A DNA stretch of 64,000 nt from Phyllobacterium sp. 628 (GCF_014189505.1 NZ_CP050301.1:1681501-1745500), one strand, 5' to 3'; shown: positions 16,522-26,071, counted from the first letter of the stretch. A program made the numbers and translations. Notes: generated from the sequence alone by a model not told the origin.

Positions 16522-16591
16522 AAATCCACTTGCCTTGACCGTTTGGGAATTGCAATGTCGCGCCATCACTGGATGAGGAGACATGTGATCA

Positions 16592-18364
16592 ATGTACCGG
16601 GCGCCCGTCGACGAAATCGCACATACTCTCAAGAAAATTGCCGGACTGGATGAGGCCATCGCCGCGGGGCGTTTTGGCGACCTTTCCGATGATCTGGTCG
16701 ATGCCATTCTGGAGGAAGCCGGAAAGTTCGCTTCGACCCGCGTTGCGCCGTTGCTGGAAGTCGGCGACAAACATGGAACGCCGCTGAAGAATGCGGAAGT
16801 CACCATGCCTCCGGGTTGGAAAGACGTTTATAATGAATGGGTTGGCGCTGGCTGGAATGCTCTGACGGGCAAAGAGGAATTTGGCGGGCAGGGCCTGCCG
16901 ATGATGCTGGCCATTGCCGCGCTGGAGATGTGGAACTCCGGCTCCATGGCTTTCGGTATCGGACCGACCCTGACGCTCGGCGCGATTGAAGCGCTGGAAG
17001 CCCATGCTACGGATGAACTGAAACAAACCTATCTGCCGAAGCTGGTTTCCGGCGAATGGATGGGCACGATGAACCTCACCGAACCGCAAGCAGGCTCCGA
17101 CGTGGGCGCCCTGCGCACCCGTGCCGAGCGGCTGGATGATGGCACCTACCGCATCTTCGGACAGAAGATTTTTATCACCTATGGTGAGCACGATCTTACT
17201 GATAACATTATACATTTGGTGCTGGCGCGTCTGCCGGACGCCCCTGCCGGAACCAAGGGAATCTCGCTGTTTCTGGTGCCCAAATTCTTTGTGAACGCTG
17301 ACGGCTCGCTTGGGAACCGCAACGACGTGTTCTGTAGCGGTGTCGAGCATAAGATGGGCATTCATGGCTCGCCAACCTGTACCATGATCTATGGCGACGA
17401 CTTCCCGAAATCCGGTACACCCGGCGCTATCGGCTGGCTGATCGGCGAGGAAAATCGCGGGCTGGCCTGCATGTTCACCATGATGAACAATGCCCGCCTT
17501 GCAGTCGGTATTCAGGGCGTTGCAGTCGCCGAAGCCGCGTATCAGAAGTCGCTGTCTTATGCGCAGGAGCGCCGCCAGATGCGCGCGCCGGGTTGGACAG
17601 ATGAGGGCATGAGCCCGATCATCGAACACCCCGATGTGCAGCGTAACCTGTTGACAATGAAGGGTTTAACCGGCGCTGCGCGTTCGATCTCCTATGCCTG
17701 CGCCCATGCTTTGGACATGGCAAGGACCGCTTCCGGCGAGGATAACCGGCACTGGGCCGACCGTGCCAATCTTCTGACCCCGGTTGCCAAGGCGTTTTCG
17801 ACGGATATCGGCGTTGATGTTGCCTCAATCGGTATCCAGATCCATGGCGGTATGGGTTTTATCGAAGAGACGGGCGCAGCGCAGTTCCTGCGCGATGCCC
17901 GGATAGCGCCGATCTATGAGGGTACAAACGGCATTCAAGCCATTGATCTTGTTCAAAGAAAACTGCCACTTAGCGGCGGAAGCCATGTGAAGGATTACAT
18001 TGCCGAACTGCGCGCCGTCGCTGAAGCCGTGTCGGCCAGCAACAGCGCTGACTTCGGCGAAACAGGCCAGCGTCTGCAGGCCGGGCTCGACGATCTCGAA
18101 GCCGCCACGCTTTGGCTGCAGCAAACCCTTGCTGACGGTAAGATCAGCGATGCGCTGGCTGGTGCAACGCCTTATCTGCGCCTGTTTGGTCTGGCCGCCG
18201 GTGCGACCTATCTCGCCAAGGGTGCGCTGGGCGGAGACAATGCCGGGCGTACAGTTCTGGCGCGATTCTTTGCCGAAAATCTTCTCAATGAAACGTCGGC
18301 ACTGAAAGATCGCGTCCTCCATGGTGCGCCGAGCTTGCGCGGTGCCCGTGCGGCTCTCCAATAA
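16592..18364 (+). CDS. Acyl-CoA dehydrogenase
   Basis: A 590-residue FAD enzyme that introduces the alpha-beta double bond in acyl-CoA. The N-terminal helical domain is followed by MNLTEPQAGSDVGALRT (the T-E-x-x-x-GSD flavin loop, about residues 155-170) and the C-terminal catalytic region IAPIYEGTNGIQAIDLVQRK, where E of YEGTN is the usual base. The extra ~100 C-terminal residues place it with the long FadE/DmdC-type dehydrogenases rather than the 380-residue short-chain group. An enoyl-CoA hydratase gene starts 10 bp after its stop, so the two probably work as consecutive steps of beta-oxidation. A possible regulator site lies at 16508-16521. Confidence 0.93.
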   Translation: MYRAPVDEIAHTLKKIAGLDEAIAAGRFGDLSDDLVDAILEEAGKFASTRVAPLLEVGDKHGTPLKNAEVTMPPGWKDVYNEWVGAGWNALTGKEEFGGQGLPMMLAIAALEMWNSGSMAFGIGPTLTLGAIEALEAHATDELKQTYLPKLVSGEWMGTMNLTEPQAGSDVGALRTRAERLDDGTYRIFGQKIFITYGEHDLTDNIIHLVLARLPDAPAGTKGISLFLVPKFFVNADGSLGNRNDVFCSGVEHKMGIHGSPTCTMIYGDDFPKSGTPGAIGWLIGEENRGLACMFTMMNNARLAVGIQGVAVAEAAYQKSLSYAQERRQMRAPGWTDEGMSPIIEHPDVQRNLLTMKGLTGAARSISYACAHALDMARTASGEDNRHWADRANLLTPVAKAFSTDIGVDVASIGIQIHGGMGFIEETGAAQFLRDARIAPIYEGTNGIQAIDLVQRKLPLSGGSHVKDYIAELRAVAEAVSASNSADFGETGQRLQAGLDDLEAATLWLQQTLADGKISDALAGATPYLRLFGLAAGATYLAKGALGGDNAGRTVLARFFAENLLNETSALKDRVLHGAPSLRGARAALQ

Positions 18365-18374
18365 AGGAAAAACC

Positions 18375-19127
18375 ATGTCAGATCATATTGTTATCGAGCG
18401 TCATGGCGCCGTGCAGGTCATTCGCATGAACCGGCCGGACAAGAAGAACGCCCTGACCCGCGCCATGTATGCGGCCATGACCAAGGCGCTCGTTGATGCC
18501 GATGCGAACCCGGAAATCCGCGCCAATGTCTTCTTCGGCGTGCCCGGTGCCTTCTCGTCCGGCAATGATCTGCAGGACTTCATGGCTTTTACCACTTCGG
18601 GGACTATGGGAACTGAAGTCTTTGATTTTCTTATTGCTTTAGCGAATGGCAAGAAACCGGTTGTTGCCGGTGTCGATGGTTTGGCGATTGGTATCGGCAC
18701 CACGCTCAACTTCCATTGCGACCTGACATTTGCCACGCCGCAATCCCTGTTCAAGACGCCGTTCGTTGATCTTGGCCTTGTGCCCGAGGCTGGTTCCAGC
18801 CTGCTCGGCCCCGCATTGATGGGCCGTCAGCAGGCGTTTGCCTTTCTCGCCGTCGGCACCGGTCTGAGCGCTGCGGAAGCCAAAGAAGCCGGTCTCGTCT
18901 ACAAGATCGTCGAGGCTGATCAACTCGAAAGCACCGTTCTGGCCGTGGCGACAGAAATTGCCGCCAAGCCGCCGGAAGCCATGCAGATTTCGCGCGATCT
19001 GTTGCGCATGCCGCGCGCCGAAACCGTGGAACGCATCAAGCTTGAAGCCGGTCATTTTGCTGAGCGGCTTCAATCAGAGGAGGCCCGTAACGCCCTGATG
19101 GCTTTTCTGACGCGCAAGAAAGGCTAA
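18375..19127 (+). CDS. Enoyl-CoA hydratase/isomerase family protein
   Basis: A 250-residue crotonase-fold enzyme, likely hydrating the enoyl-CoA formed by the preceding dehydrogenase. The oxyanion-hole segments are FFGVPGAFSSGNDLQDF (about residues 52-69) and AGVDGLAIGIGTTLNFHCDL (about 98-117); the first catalytic Glu position is D/N-like (GNDLQ), and VPEAGSSLL supplies the second acidic residue. Start 18375 has AAGGAAAA upstream; the longer frame from 18321 overlaps the dehydrogenase. The exact reaction (hydratase or isomerase) is not fixed by the sequence. Confidence 0.9.
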   Translation: MSDHIVIERHGAVQVIRMNRPDKKNALTRAMYAAMTKALVDADANPEIRANVFFGVPGAFSSGNDLQDFMAFTTSGTMGTEVFDFLIALANGKKPVVAGVDGLAIGIGTTLNFHCDLTFATPQSLFKTPFVDLGLVPEAGSSLLGPALMGRQQAFAFLAVGTGLSAAEAKEAGLVYKIVEADQLESTVLAVATEIAAKPPEAMQISRDLLRMPRAETVERIKLEAGHFAERLQSEEARNALMAFLTRKKG

Positions 19128-19137
19128 AGCGCGCGTT

Positions 19138-19764
19138 TTAGGGGTAAAGGCGGGTTTTGCCCCAATCGCCTTCCGCCGCCTCGCGACTGAAGACAACACG
19201 GTCGTGCAGCCGAAATGGCCGGTCGTGCCAGAATTCGAACGAAGTCGGGCGTATGCGAAAGCCGGACCAATGTTCCGGACGCGGTATTTCGCCAATGGCA
19301 TAACGGGCGGTGTATTCAGCCACCGCCTTTTCCAGGGCAAAGCGGCTTTCGAGCGGGCGTGACTGCTTTGATGCCCAGGCACCGATACGGCTTCCGCGCG
19401 GGCGTGTCTTGTAGTAGGCGTCGGCTTCCGCGTCGCTGACAATCTCCACCGGTCCCCGGATACGCACTTGACGGCGCAGTGTTTTCCAGTGAAAACACAT
19501 GGCAGCTTTCATAGAACCAAGAATTTCCTGACCCTTTTGACTTTCAAAATTTGTATAGAAAACAAAGCCTTGTTCATCAAATCCTTTAAGAAGAACCATG
19601 CGAACATCTGGTAATCCATCCGCGTCCACTGTGGCGAGCGCTACAGCATTGGGATCGTTGGGTTCGGTCTTCACCGCGTCCTTCAGCCATTCATCGAAGA
19701 GGGCGAAAGGTTCGCTTTTTTCGGTAAAGTCATCGGTTGTTAACTTCATTTCACCCATAGTCAT
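19138..19764 (-). CDS. pdxH: Pyridoxamine 5'-phosphate oxidase
   Basis: PdxH oxidises pyridoxamine- or pyridoxine-5'-phosphate to pyridoxal phosphate using FMN, in the cytoplasm. The 208-residue length matches the family. FMN and substrate motifs are present: [51 protein letters not shown] and the C-terminal signature [14 protein letters not shown]...WGKTRLYP. The three ATGs at 19764, 19758 and 19749 make the exact start uncertain. It is divergent from a lipoprotein gene and convergent with the hydratase gene. Confidence 0.96.
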   Translation of the reverse strand: MTMGEMKLTTDDFTEKSEPFALFDEWLKDAVKTEPNDPNAVALATVDADGLPDVRMVLLKGFDEQGFVFYTNFESQKGQEILGSMKAAMCFHWKTLRRQVRIRGPVEIVSDAEADAYYKTRPRGSRIGAWASKQSRPLESRFALEKAVAEYTARYAIGEIPRPEHWSGFRIRPTSFEFWHDRPFRLHDRVVFSREAAEGDWGKTRLYP

Positions 19765-19791
19765 ACCTGATTGAGCTTGTTAAAGAGAGAT

Positions 19792-20253
19792 ATGCGTTTG
19801 GCACTGGCAATACCAGATATCAAGAACAACAGGGCGAAAATTACGGTGCGGACAGCGCCGTTCGCGGCTGTTTTTGCGCTTTTTCTTCTTTCTGGCTGTG
19901 CCATGAAAAGTTTCAGCATTGAGAATGCGGTTCCTGACAAGGCGACCGTCACCGGTTCGGTCGCTCCAGCGCCTCAGGCTGATGCCAAAGGTGCGGCAGA
20001 CCAGTCAACAGTCCGCAACATTGTCTCGGCCTTGAACTTCACGGAATGGGGCAACAAGCCTGTGCCGTGGTCAAACCCGGAAACCGGCAGTCAGGGCACT
20101 ATCACAGCCATTGCCGAGAAAAAGACCGATGCGGGCCTTTGCCGCGAATTCCAGACATCACGCGAATCTTTTGATGGCGTCATGCTCTACAAGGGTGAGA
20201 CCTGCATGCAGAACGGCGGTCAGTGGGCATTGAAATCCTTCGCCCCGATGTGA
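19792..20253 (+). CDS. Putative lipoprotein, RT0821/Lpp0805-like surface protein
   Basis: A 153-residue exported protein. The N-terminus is basic then hydrophobic (TVRTAPFAAVFALFLLSGC), ending in a good lipobox with Cys at about residue 36. The C-terminal half has SQGTITAIAEKKTDAGLCREF and CMQNGGQWAL, a pattern I associate with the RT0821/Lpp0805 family of small envelope proteins in Rickettsiales and Rhizobiales. The function is unknown. ATG 19792 (AAAGAGAG upstream) is preferred over TTG 19771. It lies upstream of the DnaJ-like gene in the same direction. Confidence 0.78.
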   Translation: MRLALAIPDIKNNRAKITVRTAPFAAVFALFLLSGCAMKSFSIENAVPDKATVTGSVAPAPQADAKGAADQSTVRNIVSALNFTEWGNKPVPWSNPETGSQGTITAIAEKKTDAGLCREFQTSRESFDGVMLYKGETCMQNGGQWALKSFAPM

Positions 20254-20401
20254 TTATCTGCGATTGAGTGATAATTCTGATCGAATCGCGAGATATTCGC
20301 AGATTTCTTGACGGAAAGTCTGGAATTTCTTCCTATTGGTGAGCATATAACGGGCGAACACTCCCAATGCACTTCCGTTCTATGCGAGGAAAGGCACACA
20401 C

Positions 20402-21322
20402 ATGCGCGATCCATATACCGTGCTGGGCGTCGCCAAGACGGCGAAGCCTGAAGAAATAAAGTCGGCGTTTCGCAAGCTCGCCAAAAAATATCATCCCGAT
20501 CAAAATCAGGATGATCCGAAGGCGCAGGCAAATTTCTCGGAAATCAATCAGGCCTATGAAATCATCGGCGACAAGGATCGCCGGGGGCAGTTTGATCGCG
20601 GCGAAATCGACGCAGAGGGCAAACAGAGGGCTCCACAGGGCTTCGAGGGTTTCTCCGGCGGCGGAGACCCGTTTGCTGGCTTCGGCGGTGCCCGCGGGCC
20701 GCGTCCGGGTGGTTTTGATTATCGCAGCGGCAGTTCGGGCTTTGGTGCCGAAGATATTCTAAGCAGCCTGTTTGGTGAAGGCGCAGGTGCCTTCGGCGGC
20801 GGTGGCGCCCGGCGCGGCGCTCCGCGCAAGGGCACGGATATTCAGGCGACCATTGATATCACTCTCGAACAGGCGGCCGGGGCTGAAAAGGTCGAAGCAG
20901 TCTTCCCGAATGGCAAAAGACTGGCAATCAAACTGCCTGCACAGGTCGAAAACGGTCAAACGATTCGCCTGAAAGGACAGGGCGAGGCGGTTTCAGGTGG
21001 CACGCCGGGCGATGCATTGGTAACAATCCGTTTTAAGCCACATCCAAAATTCAGGGTGGAAGGTCAGGACCTGCATCTCGATTTGCCGGTGTCCTTGAAG
21101 GATGCCGCGCTTGGCTCGCGGCAGGAAGTCGAGACTTTGAGTGGCCGTGTAGCGGTAAAAATAGCGCCTTGGACCAGTTCTGACAGGGTTTTACGCCTGA
21201 AAGGCAAGGGATTGCCGAAAAAAACAGATGGGCATGGCGATCTGTTTGTTCATGTTCGCGTCATGTTGCCCGAGCATGGTGATGCCGCATTGGAAGCATT
21301 TCTGCGCGATTCGAGTCTCTGA
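20402..21322 (+). CDS. DnaJ/CbpA-type J-domain co-chaperone
   Basis: A 306-residue Hsp40. The J domain covers residues 1-70 with the Hsp70-contacting HPD in [11 protein letters not shown] glycine/phenylalanine-rich linker follows (about 78-140, [17 protein letters not shown]). There is no cysteine zinc finger, and the two beta-barrel substrate domains occupy about 145-300. This makes it a class II (CbpA-like) co-chaperone rather than DnaJ proper, which is normally next to dnaK. A clear AGGAAAGG ribosome site precedes ATG. Likely role: assisting DnaK with folding under stress. Confidence 0.9.
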   Translation: MRDPYTVLGVAKTAKPEEIKSAFRKLAKKYHPDQNQDDPKAQANFSEINQAYEIIGDKDRRGQFDRGEIDAEGKQRAPQGFEGFSGGGDPFAGFGGARGPRPGGFDYRSGSSGFGAEDILSSLFGEGAGAFGGGGARRGAPRKGTDIQATIDITLEQAAGAEKVEAVFPNGKRLAIKLPAQVENGQTIRLKGQGEAVSGGTPGDALVTIRFKPHPKFRVEGQDLHLDLPVSLKDAALGSRQEVETLSGRVAVKIAPWTSSDRVLRLKGKGLPKKTDGHGDLFVHVRVMLPEHGDAALEAFLRDSSL

Positions 21323-21432
21323 AAATCAACGGTTCCCGAAAATCCTTGACGAAACTGACACGATGCTTGAAGCCCGGCGCGGGCTGTGCGATACCGCAAA
21401 TCAATCATATGTCTTTCGTGAAGGGTTGGTAA

Positions 21433-22251
21433 ATGACCGCCAAAACTGGTTTGATGCAAGGTAAACGCGGACTTATTATGGGCGTTGCCAATAATCGGTC
21501 GATCGCCTGGGGCATTGCCAAGGCGGCGCATGATGCCGGTGCCGAACTTGCTTTTACCTATCAGGGCGATGCCTTGAAGAAACGCGTCGAGCCTCTGGCT
21601 GAGGAATTGGGCGCATTTCTTTGTGGCCATTGCGATGTTTCGGATGCTGCGACCATCGATGCATGCTTTGCAACACTGGAAGAAAAGTGGGGCAAGATCG
21701 ACTTTCTGGTTCATGCCATCGGCTTTTCCGACAAGGATGAGCTGACAGGCCGCTATGTCGATACATCGGAAGCCAATTTCACCAAAACCATGCTGATTTC
21801 GGTATTTTCGCTGACAGCCGTTGCCAAACGCGCTGAAAAGCTGATGACCGATGGCGGTTCGATCCTGACGCTGACCTATTACGGCGCTGAAAAAGTCATG
21901 CCGAACTACAACGTCATGGGTGTTGCCAAGGCCGCGCTTGAAGCCAGCGTCAAATATCTGGCGGTGGATCTCGGCCCGGACAATATCCGCGTCAATGCAA
22001 TCTCTGCCGGTCCGATCAAGACACTTGCAGCCTCCGGTATCGGCGATTTCCGCTATATTCTCAAATGGAACGAGTACAACGCGCCGCTGCGCCGTACCGT
22101 GACCATTGAAGAAGTCGGCGACGCCGGTCTGTATTTCCTTTCCGATCTTTCCCGCTCGGTAACAGGCGAAATTCACCATGCCGATAGCGGCTATCATGTC
22201 GTGGGCATGAAAGCTGTGGACGCTCCTGATATCTCAGTCGTCAAGGATTAA
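21433..22251 (+). CDS. fabI: Enoyl-[acyl-carrier-protein] reductase (NADH)
   Basis: FabI carries out the last reduction of the fatty-acid elongation cycle. It is an atypical short-chain dehydrogenase: RGLIMGVANNRSIAWGIAKA is the nucleotide-binding start, DFLVHAIGFSDK the central strand, and the active site is Y-x6-K (YYGAEKVMPNYNVMGVAKAA). The length of 272 is normal. FabI is the usual triclosan target; nothing in the sequence indicates resistance. It is followed within 10 bp by a phosphatase gene, as I recall in other Rhizobiales. Confidence 0.95.
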   Translation: MTAKTGLMQGKRGLIMGVANNRSIAWGIAKAAHDAGAELAFTYQGDALKKRVEPLAEELGAFLCGHCDVSDAATIDACFATLEEKWGKIDFLVHAIGFSDKDELTGRYVDTSEANFTKTMLISVFSLTAVAKRAEKLMTDGGSILTLTYYGAEKVMPNYNVMGVAKAALEASVKYLAVDLGPDNIRVNAISAGPIKTLAASGIGDFRYILKWNEYNAPLRRTVTIEEVGDAGLYFLSDLSRSVTGEIHHADSGYHVVGMKAVDAPDISVVKD

Positions 22252-22259
22252 TCCCCAAA

Positions 22260-22856
22260 GTGCATTTGCCTGACACGATTATTTATTTCTCGCGTCACGG
22301 CGAGACGGACTGGAATGTGTCCGAGCGAATTCAGGGGCAGGAAGACGTTGATATAAACGCGCGCGGCCGGAAACAGGCCGATCGCAATGGTGATTTGCTG
22401 AAATCCTTGATTGGGAATGGTGAGGGCTTTGACTTTGTCGCCAGCCCTTTGCGCCGCACCCGTGATACGATGGAGCGGATCAGGACCCGCATGGATGTTG
22501 ATCCCAAAGCTTACCGCACGGATGACCGCCTTATGGAGGTCAATTTCGGCGACTGGCAGGGTTATATGATGGAAGACATCGAAGCCAAATCGCCTGAACT
22601 TGTGATGGCGCGGGCCAAAGACAAGTGGAATTTTGTCCCGCCGGGAAAAACCGCTGAAAGCTATGCAATGCTCGGCGCCCGTGTGGCGGACTGGCTGTCA
22701 GAGGTTAAAGGCCCCACAGTGTGCGTTACCCATGGTGGATGCCTCAGAACAATTTTCCAGATGGTTGAGGGGTTGGACGGGCATGACGCCGCTAACCTCC
22801 CGATCACGCAGGACCACATTCTACACTTTGAAGAAGGTCGTCTAACCTGGCTTTAA
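22260..22856 (+). CDS. Histidine phosphatase (phosphoglycerate-mutase-like)
   Basis: A 198-residue protein of the branch-1 histidine phosphatase superfamily. The RHG motif is FSRHGETDWNV (nucleophilic His), FVASPLRRTRDTMERI gives the second Arg, and VCVTHGGCLRTIF the second catalytic His. Such proteins are annotated as GpmB-like mutases or as phosphatases of various sugars; the true substrate is not evident. The start is taken as GTG 22260, 8 bp after fabI; TTG 22266 is possible. Likely in one operon with fabI. Confidence 0.85.
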   Translation: MHLPDTIIYFSRHGETDWNVSERIQGQEDVDINARGRKQADRNGDLLKSLIGNGEGFDFVASPLRRTRDTMERIRTRMDVDPKAYRTDDRLMEVNFGDWQGYMMEDIEAKSPELVMARAKDKWNFVPPGKTAESYAMLGARVADWLSEVKGPTVCVTHGGCLRTIFQMVEGLDGHDAANLPITQDHILHFEEGRLTWL

Positions 22857-22872
22857 TCGCCTGTCCGAATAC

Positions 22873-23127
22873 TTATTCGACCGTCTCTTCGATGTCGGTG
22901 ATGAAGCGTTCTTTATTGACCAGATCGAACATCAGCGTGACCTTCATGCCCTGTTCGATGGCGCTGAAATCGAATTCACCTGGCAGTTTGTAGACCTTGC
23001 CATCATCGAGAGTGATCGTGGAATTGTCCGCGTCGATCTTGGTGATTGTACCCTTAGCATCGTCCGCCAGGGCGCCTACCGGAAACAGGGAAGCGACAAA
23101 CATGAATGCTGCGACGATGAAACGCAT
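22873..23127 (-). CDS. DUF1344-type small periplasmic protein
   Basis: An 84-residue protein with a cleavable signal peptide (residues 1-21, MRFIVAAFMFVASLFPVGALA) and a mature part of about 60 residues forming a small OB/beta-barrel-like domain (GTITKIDADNSTITLDDG, YKLPGEF). This matches the DUF1344 group found in Rhizobiales, whose function is unknown. It lies convergent to the phosphatase gene and divergent from aroC. Confidence 0.8.
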   Translation of the reverse strand: MRFIVAAFMFVASLFPVGALADDAKGTITKIDADNSTITLDDGKVYKLPGEFDFSAIEQGMKVTLMFDLVNKERFITDIEETVE

Positions 23128-23297
23128 TTTGATATCCTCTTGATCAAAATCGACCGGCTGATTTGTTGGTCATGTTAAAGCGTTCATTTGTGGCAAAACA
23201 ATTGCTTTTTTCGTAACGGAAGAAGGAATTTCAGCGGCGGGTTTGACCACAGGCGTAAACGCCCATAAAACCCCCTGACATAACCTCGGGTAGCCTC

Positions 23298-24392
23298 ATG
23301 TCGCATAACACTTTTGGTCATCTTTTTCGTGTCACCACTTGGGGTGAAAGCCACGGAATCGCGCTTGGTTGCGTGGTTGATGGTTGCCCGCCCGGTATCA
23401 GTTTTTCGGAAGCGGAAATTCAGGCCTATCTCGACAAGCGCAAGCCCGGCCAGTCGAAATATACGACGCAACGGCGTGAGCCGGATCAGGTGCGTGTTCT
23501 CTCCGGCTTTATGCTGCAGGAAGACGGCGTGACGATGATTTCCACCGGCACGCCGATCTCGATGATGATCGAGAATACGGACCAGCGGTCCAAGGATTAT
23601 GGCGATATTGCCCGCCAGTACCGTCCGGGCCATGCCGACTACACCTACGATGTGAAATACGGCATCCGCGATTATCGTGGCGGTGGGCGTTCGTCTGCCC
23701 GCGAAACGGCGGCGCGGGTTGCCGCTGGCGCCATTGCCCGCAAGGTCGTACCCGGTCTGGTCGTGCGCGGTGCGCTGGTTGGCATGGGCATTCACACCAT
23801 AGATCGTGACCGCTGGGACTGGGACGAAGTGAACAACAACCCGTTCTTCACACCGGATCCGGGATCGGTCGATACTTTTGCCAAATATCTCGACGGCATC
23901 CGCAAGGCTGGTTCGTCAATTGGGGCTGTTGTCGAGATTGTTGCAGAGAATGTCCCGGCCGGACTGGGTGCACCGGTTTATGGCAAGCTCGATCAGGATA
24001 TTGCCAGCTATCTCATGTCCATCAATGCCGTGAAGGGTGTCGAGATCGGCGATGGTTTCGAGTCGGCTAAACTGAGCGGTGAGGAAAACGCCGATCAGAT
24101 GCGTACCGGCAATGATGGCAAGCCGTTCTTCCTGTCGAATCACGCGGGCGGTATCCTTGGCGGTATTTCCAGCGGTGCGCCGGTAGTGGCGCGCTTTGCG
24201 GTCAAGCCGACCTCCTCGATCCTGACGCCGCGCCAGAGCATTGATGCGGATGGCAAGCAGGTTGATGTGATGACCAAGGGCCGGCACGATCCGTGCGTCG
24301 GCATTCGTGCCGTTCCAATCGGCGAGGCTATGGTTGCCTGTGCGATTGCCGATCACTATCTCAGACATCGTGGCCAGACCGGCCGTATTTAA
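23298..24392 (+). CDS. aroC: Chorismate synthase
   Basis: AroC makes chorismate from EPSP with reduced FMN, the last common step of aromatic biosynthesis. The 364-residue protein has the family signatures: [20 protein letters not shown] near the N-terminus, the R-rich [20 protein letters not shown] loop at about 120-140 and the C-terminal [18 protein letters not shown]. It is complete and unremarkable. ribB begins 15 bp after its stop, so the two genes are probably co-transcribed although they serve different pathways. Confidence 0.97.
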   Translation: MSHNTFGHLFRVTTWGESHGIALGCVVDGCPPGISFSEAEIQAYLDKRKPGQSKYTTQRREPDQVRVLSGFMLQEDGVTMISTGTPISMMIENTDQRSKDYGDIARQYRPGHADYTYDVKYGIRDYRGGGRSSARETAARVAAGAIARKVVPGLVVRGALVGMGIHTIDRDRWDWDEVNNNPFFTPDPGSVDTFAKYLDGIRKAGSSIGAVVEIVAENVPAGLGAPVYGKLDQDIASYLMSINAVKGVEIGDGFESAKLSGEENADQMRTGNDGKPFFLSNHAGGILGGISSGAPVVARFAVKPTSSILTPRQSIDADGKQVDVMTKGRHDPCVGIRAVPIGEAMVACAIADHYLRHRGQTGRI

Positions 24393-24407
24393 TCAAGAGG
24401 CGCATAC

Positions 24408-25511
24408 ATGGCTTACAATCAAAAACGGGTCGTCGATGCGCTGCGCGCGTTCGAACGCGGAGAAATCGTCGTCGTCATGGACGATGATGGACGCGAGAAC
24501 GAAGGCGATCTGATCGTTGCCGCTGTTCATTGTACCCCGGAGAAAATGGCGTTCATCGTCCGGTACACATCCGGGATCGTCTGCACACCCATGCCGCGCG
24601 AACATGCCAAACGCCTCAACCTCGCGCCGATGGTCGCCGACAATGATGCGCCGCATTCCACTGCGTTCACAGTGACGGTCGATTACAAGCACGGAACAAC
24701 CACGGGTATTTCGGCTGATGACCGCACATTGACTGTCCGCAATCTCGCCAATCCCAATGCTGGCGCGGTGGATTTCGTCCGCCCCGGTCATATTTTTCCG
24801 CTGGTGGCGCGCGAAGGCGGTGTGCTGATGCGTTCCGGCCATACGGAAGCCGCCGTCGACTTGTGCAAGCTGGCTGGCCTGCCGCCCGTTGGGGTAATCT
24901 GCGAGCTTGTGAACGACGATGGTTCGGTCATGCGCGGCCCGCAGGTGGCAAGCTTTGCCGAGACGCACAATCTGCATCAGGTGACAGTTGCCGACCTCAT
25001 TGCCTATCGCCAGCGCAAGGAAACGCTGATCGAGCGCATTGGCGAGTATGAAATTGATACCTGTGCCGGAACAGCCAAAGCAATCACCTACGCGCTGCCA
25101 TGGGAACCGATGCACCACGCAGCGATTGTTTACGGTGATATCCGCGATGGCGAAGATGTCCCTGTGCGGCTGCAGCGTGAAGATATTCTGAGCGATGTGT
25201 TTGGCAATAGGAACACGCTCGACAGCATCATGAAACGCATCGCCGAGGAGAAACGCGGCGTTATCGTCTATCTGCGCGAAGGCTCTGTTGGCGTTGGCCG
25301 TGACGATGATCGCAACCGCGCCAATCTGCAGGATCGCGAAGCCCATGCGGAAGCCAAAGTGCGCGATGAAGAATGGCGGCAGATCGGCCTCGGTGCACAG
25401 ATACTGAAGGATCTTGGCATCACCTCGATCCGGCTTCTGTCTTCCCGTGAAAGGCACTATGTCGGTCTGGAAGGCTTTGGCATCCAGATCACCAAGACGG
25501 ATATTATTTGA
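24408..25511 (+). CDS. ribB: 3,4-dihydroxy-2-butanone-4-phosphate synthase with degenerate RibA-like domain
   Basis: RibB converts ribulose 5-phosphate to the four-carbon riboflavin precursor. Residues 1-210 are the synthase: VMDDDGRENEGDLIVAA (acidic metal site), YTSGIVCTPM, HGTTTGISADDRT and REGGVLMRSGHTEAAVDL. Residues 215-367 align with GTP cyclohydrolase II, but the region that should hold the zinc cysteines reads EDILSDVFGNRNTLDSIM, with no Cys. So the second domain is probably not a functional RibA, and GTP cyclohydrolase II must be encoded elsewhere. It is co-oriented with aroC. Confidence 0.93.
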   Translation: MAYNQKRVVDALRAFERGEIVVVMDDDGRENEGDLIVAAVHCTPEKMAFIVRYTSGIVCTPMPREHAKRLNLAPMVADNDAPHSTAFTVTVDYKHGTTTGISADDRTLTVRNLANPNAGAVDFVRPGHIFPLVAREGGVLMRSGHTEAAVDLCKLAGLPPVGVICELVNDDGSVMRGPQVASFAETHNLHQVTVADLIAYRQRKETLIERIGEYEIDTCAGTAKAITYALPWEPMHHAAIVYGDIRDGEDVPVRLQREDILSDVFGNRNTLDSIMKRIAEEKRGVIVYLREGSVGVGRDDDRNRANLQDREAHAEAKVRDEEWRQIGLGAQILKDLGITSIRLLSSRERHYVGLEGFGIQITKTDII

Positions 25512-25527
25512 ACCGGCGGTGGGTAGT

Positions 25528-25986
25528 TTAAATCCGCCGTTCCTTGATCGTATTCATGATGAAACTCGTCTCGATAGAGGCGACGCATTTCAGCCGCGCG
25601 ATCTTTTCCTTGATGAAGCGCTCGTACTGTTCCAGTCCGGCGCTCATCACCTTCAGCACATAATCGCGTGAGCCGGTGACGAGGTGGCATTCGAGCACCT
25701 CGTCCCAGCCGCGAATGGCTTCTTCAAACATAACAATTTCATCTTCATGCTGCCGGCTGAGGCGCACGGTTGCTATCGCAGCCATGGTCCAGCCTTGAAT
25801 GATGGGGTCAACGAGTGTCGTATAACCCCGGATAATTCCCGCCTCTTCCATCCGCCGCAAGCGACGCAAACAGGGCGAAGCCGACAGCCCAATCCGCTCT
25901 GCCAATTCGTTGTTGGTGATGCGGGCATCGGCCTGCAATTCTCTCAAAATCCGGCGATCGGTGTCGTCAGCAATTTTCTGCGTCAT
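25528..25986 (-). CDS. Lrp/AsnC family transcriptional regulator
   Basis: A 152-residue feast/famine regulator. The N-terminal helix-turn-helix is DRRILRELQADARITNNELAERIGLSASPCLRRLRRMEEAG in outline (residues 9-50), and the C-terminal RAM domain spans about 65-145 (VLECHLVTGSRDYVLKV). It is transcribed away from a trans-sulfuration PLP enzyme across 126 bp, the usual layout in which an Lrp-type protein controls its divergent target in response to an amino acid. Effector not known. Confidence 0.92.
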   Translation of the reverse strand: MTQKIADDTDRRILRELQADARITNNELAERIGLSASPCLRRLRRMEEAGIIRGYTTLVDPIIQGWTMAAIATVRLSRQHEDEIVMFEEAIRGWDEVLECHLVTGSRDYVLKVMSAGLEQYERFIKEKIARLKCVASIETSFIMNTIKERRI

Positions 25987-26028
25987 AATCTCTCATTCGT
26001 GGCAATTGTTTGCTGAACTCAATTCAAT

Positions 26029-26071
26029 TTGATCGCAAATAGCAAGGATTGATCGCACAGTTTGATATAAT
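26029..26071. promoter_or_regulatory. Candidate Lrp sites and promoter for PLP enzyme gene
   Basis: TTGATCGCA occurs twice as a direct repeat, at 26029-26037 and 26049-26057, exactly 20 bp apart (about two helical turns), and is followed by a perfect -10 hexamer TATAAT at 26066-26071. The arrangement fits a regulator bound on one face of the DNA immediately upstream of the promoter. The assignment to the divergent Lrp gene is inferred. Confidence 0.45.

Noticed and set aside
21250..22197. 315-codon minus-strand frame
   Set aside because: It is antisense to fabI and the end of the DnaJ-like gene, both unambiguous.
24393..25457. 354-codon minus-strand frame
   Set aside because: It is antisense to ribB, whose catalytic motifs are intact.
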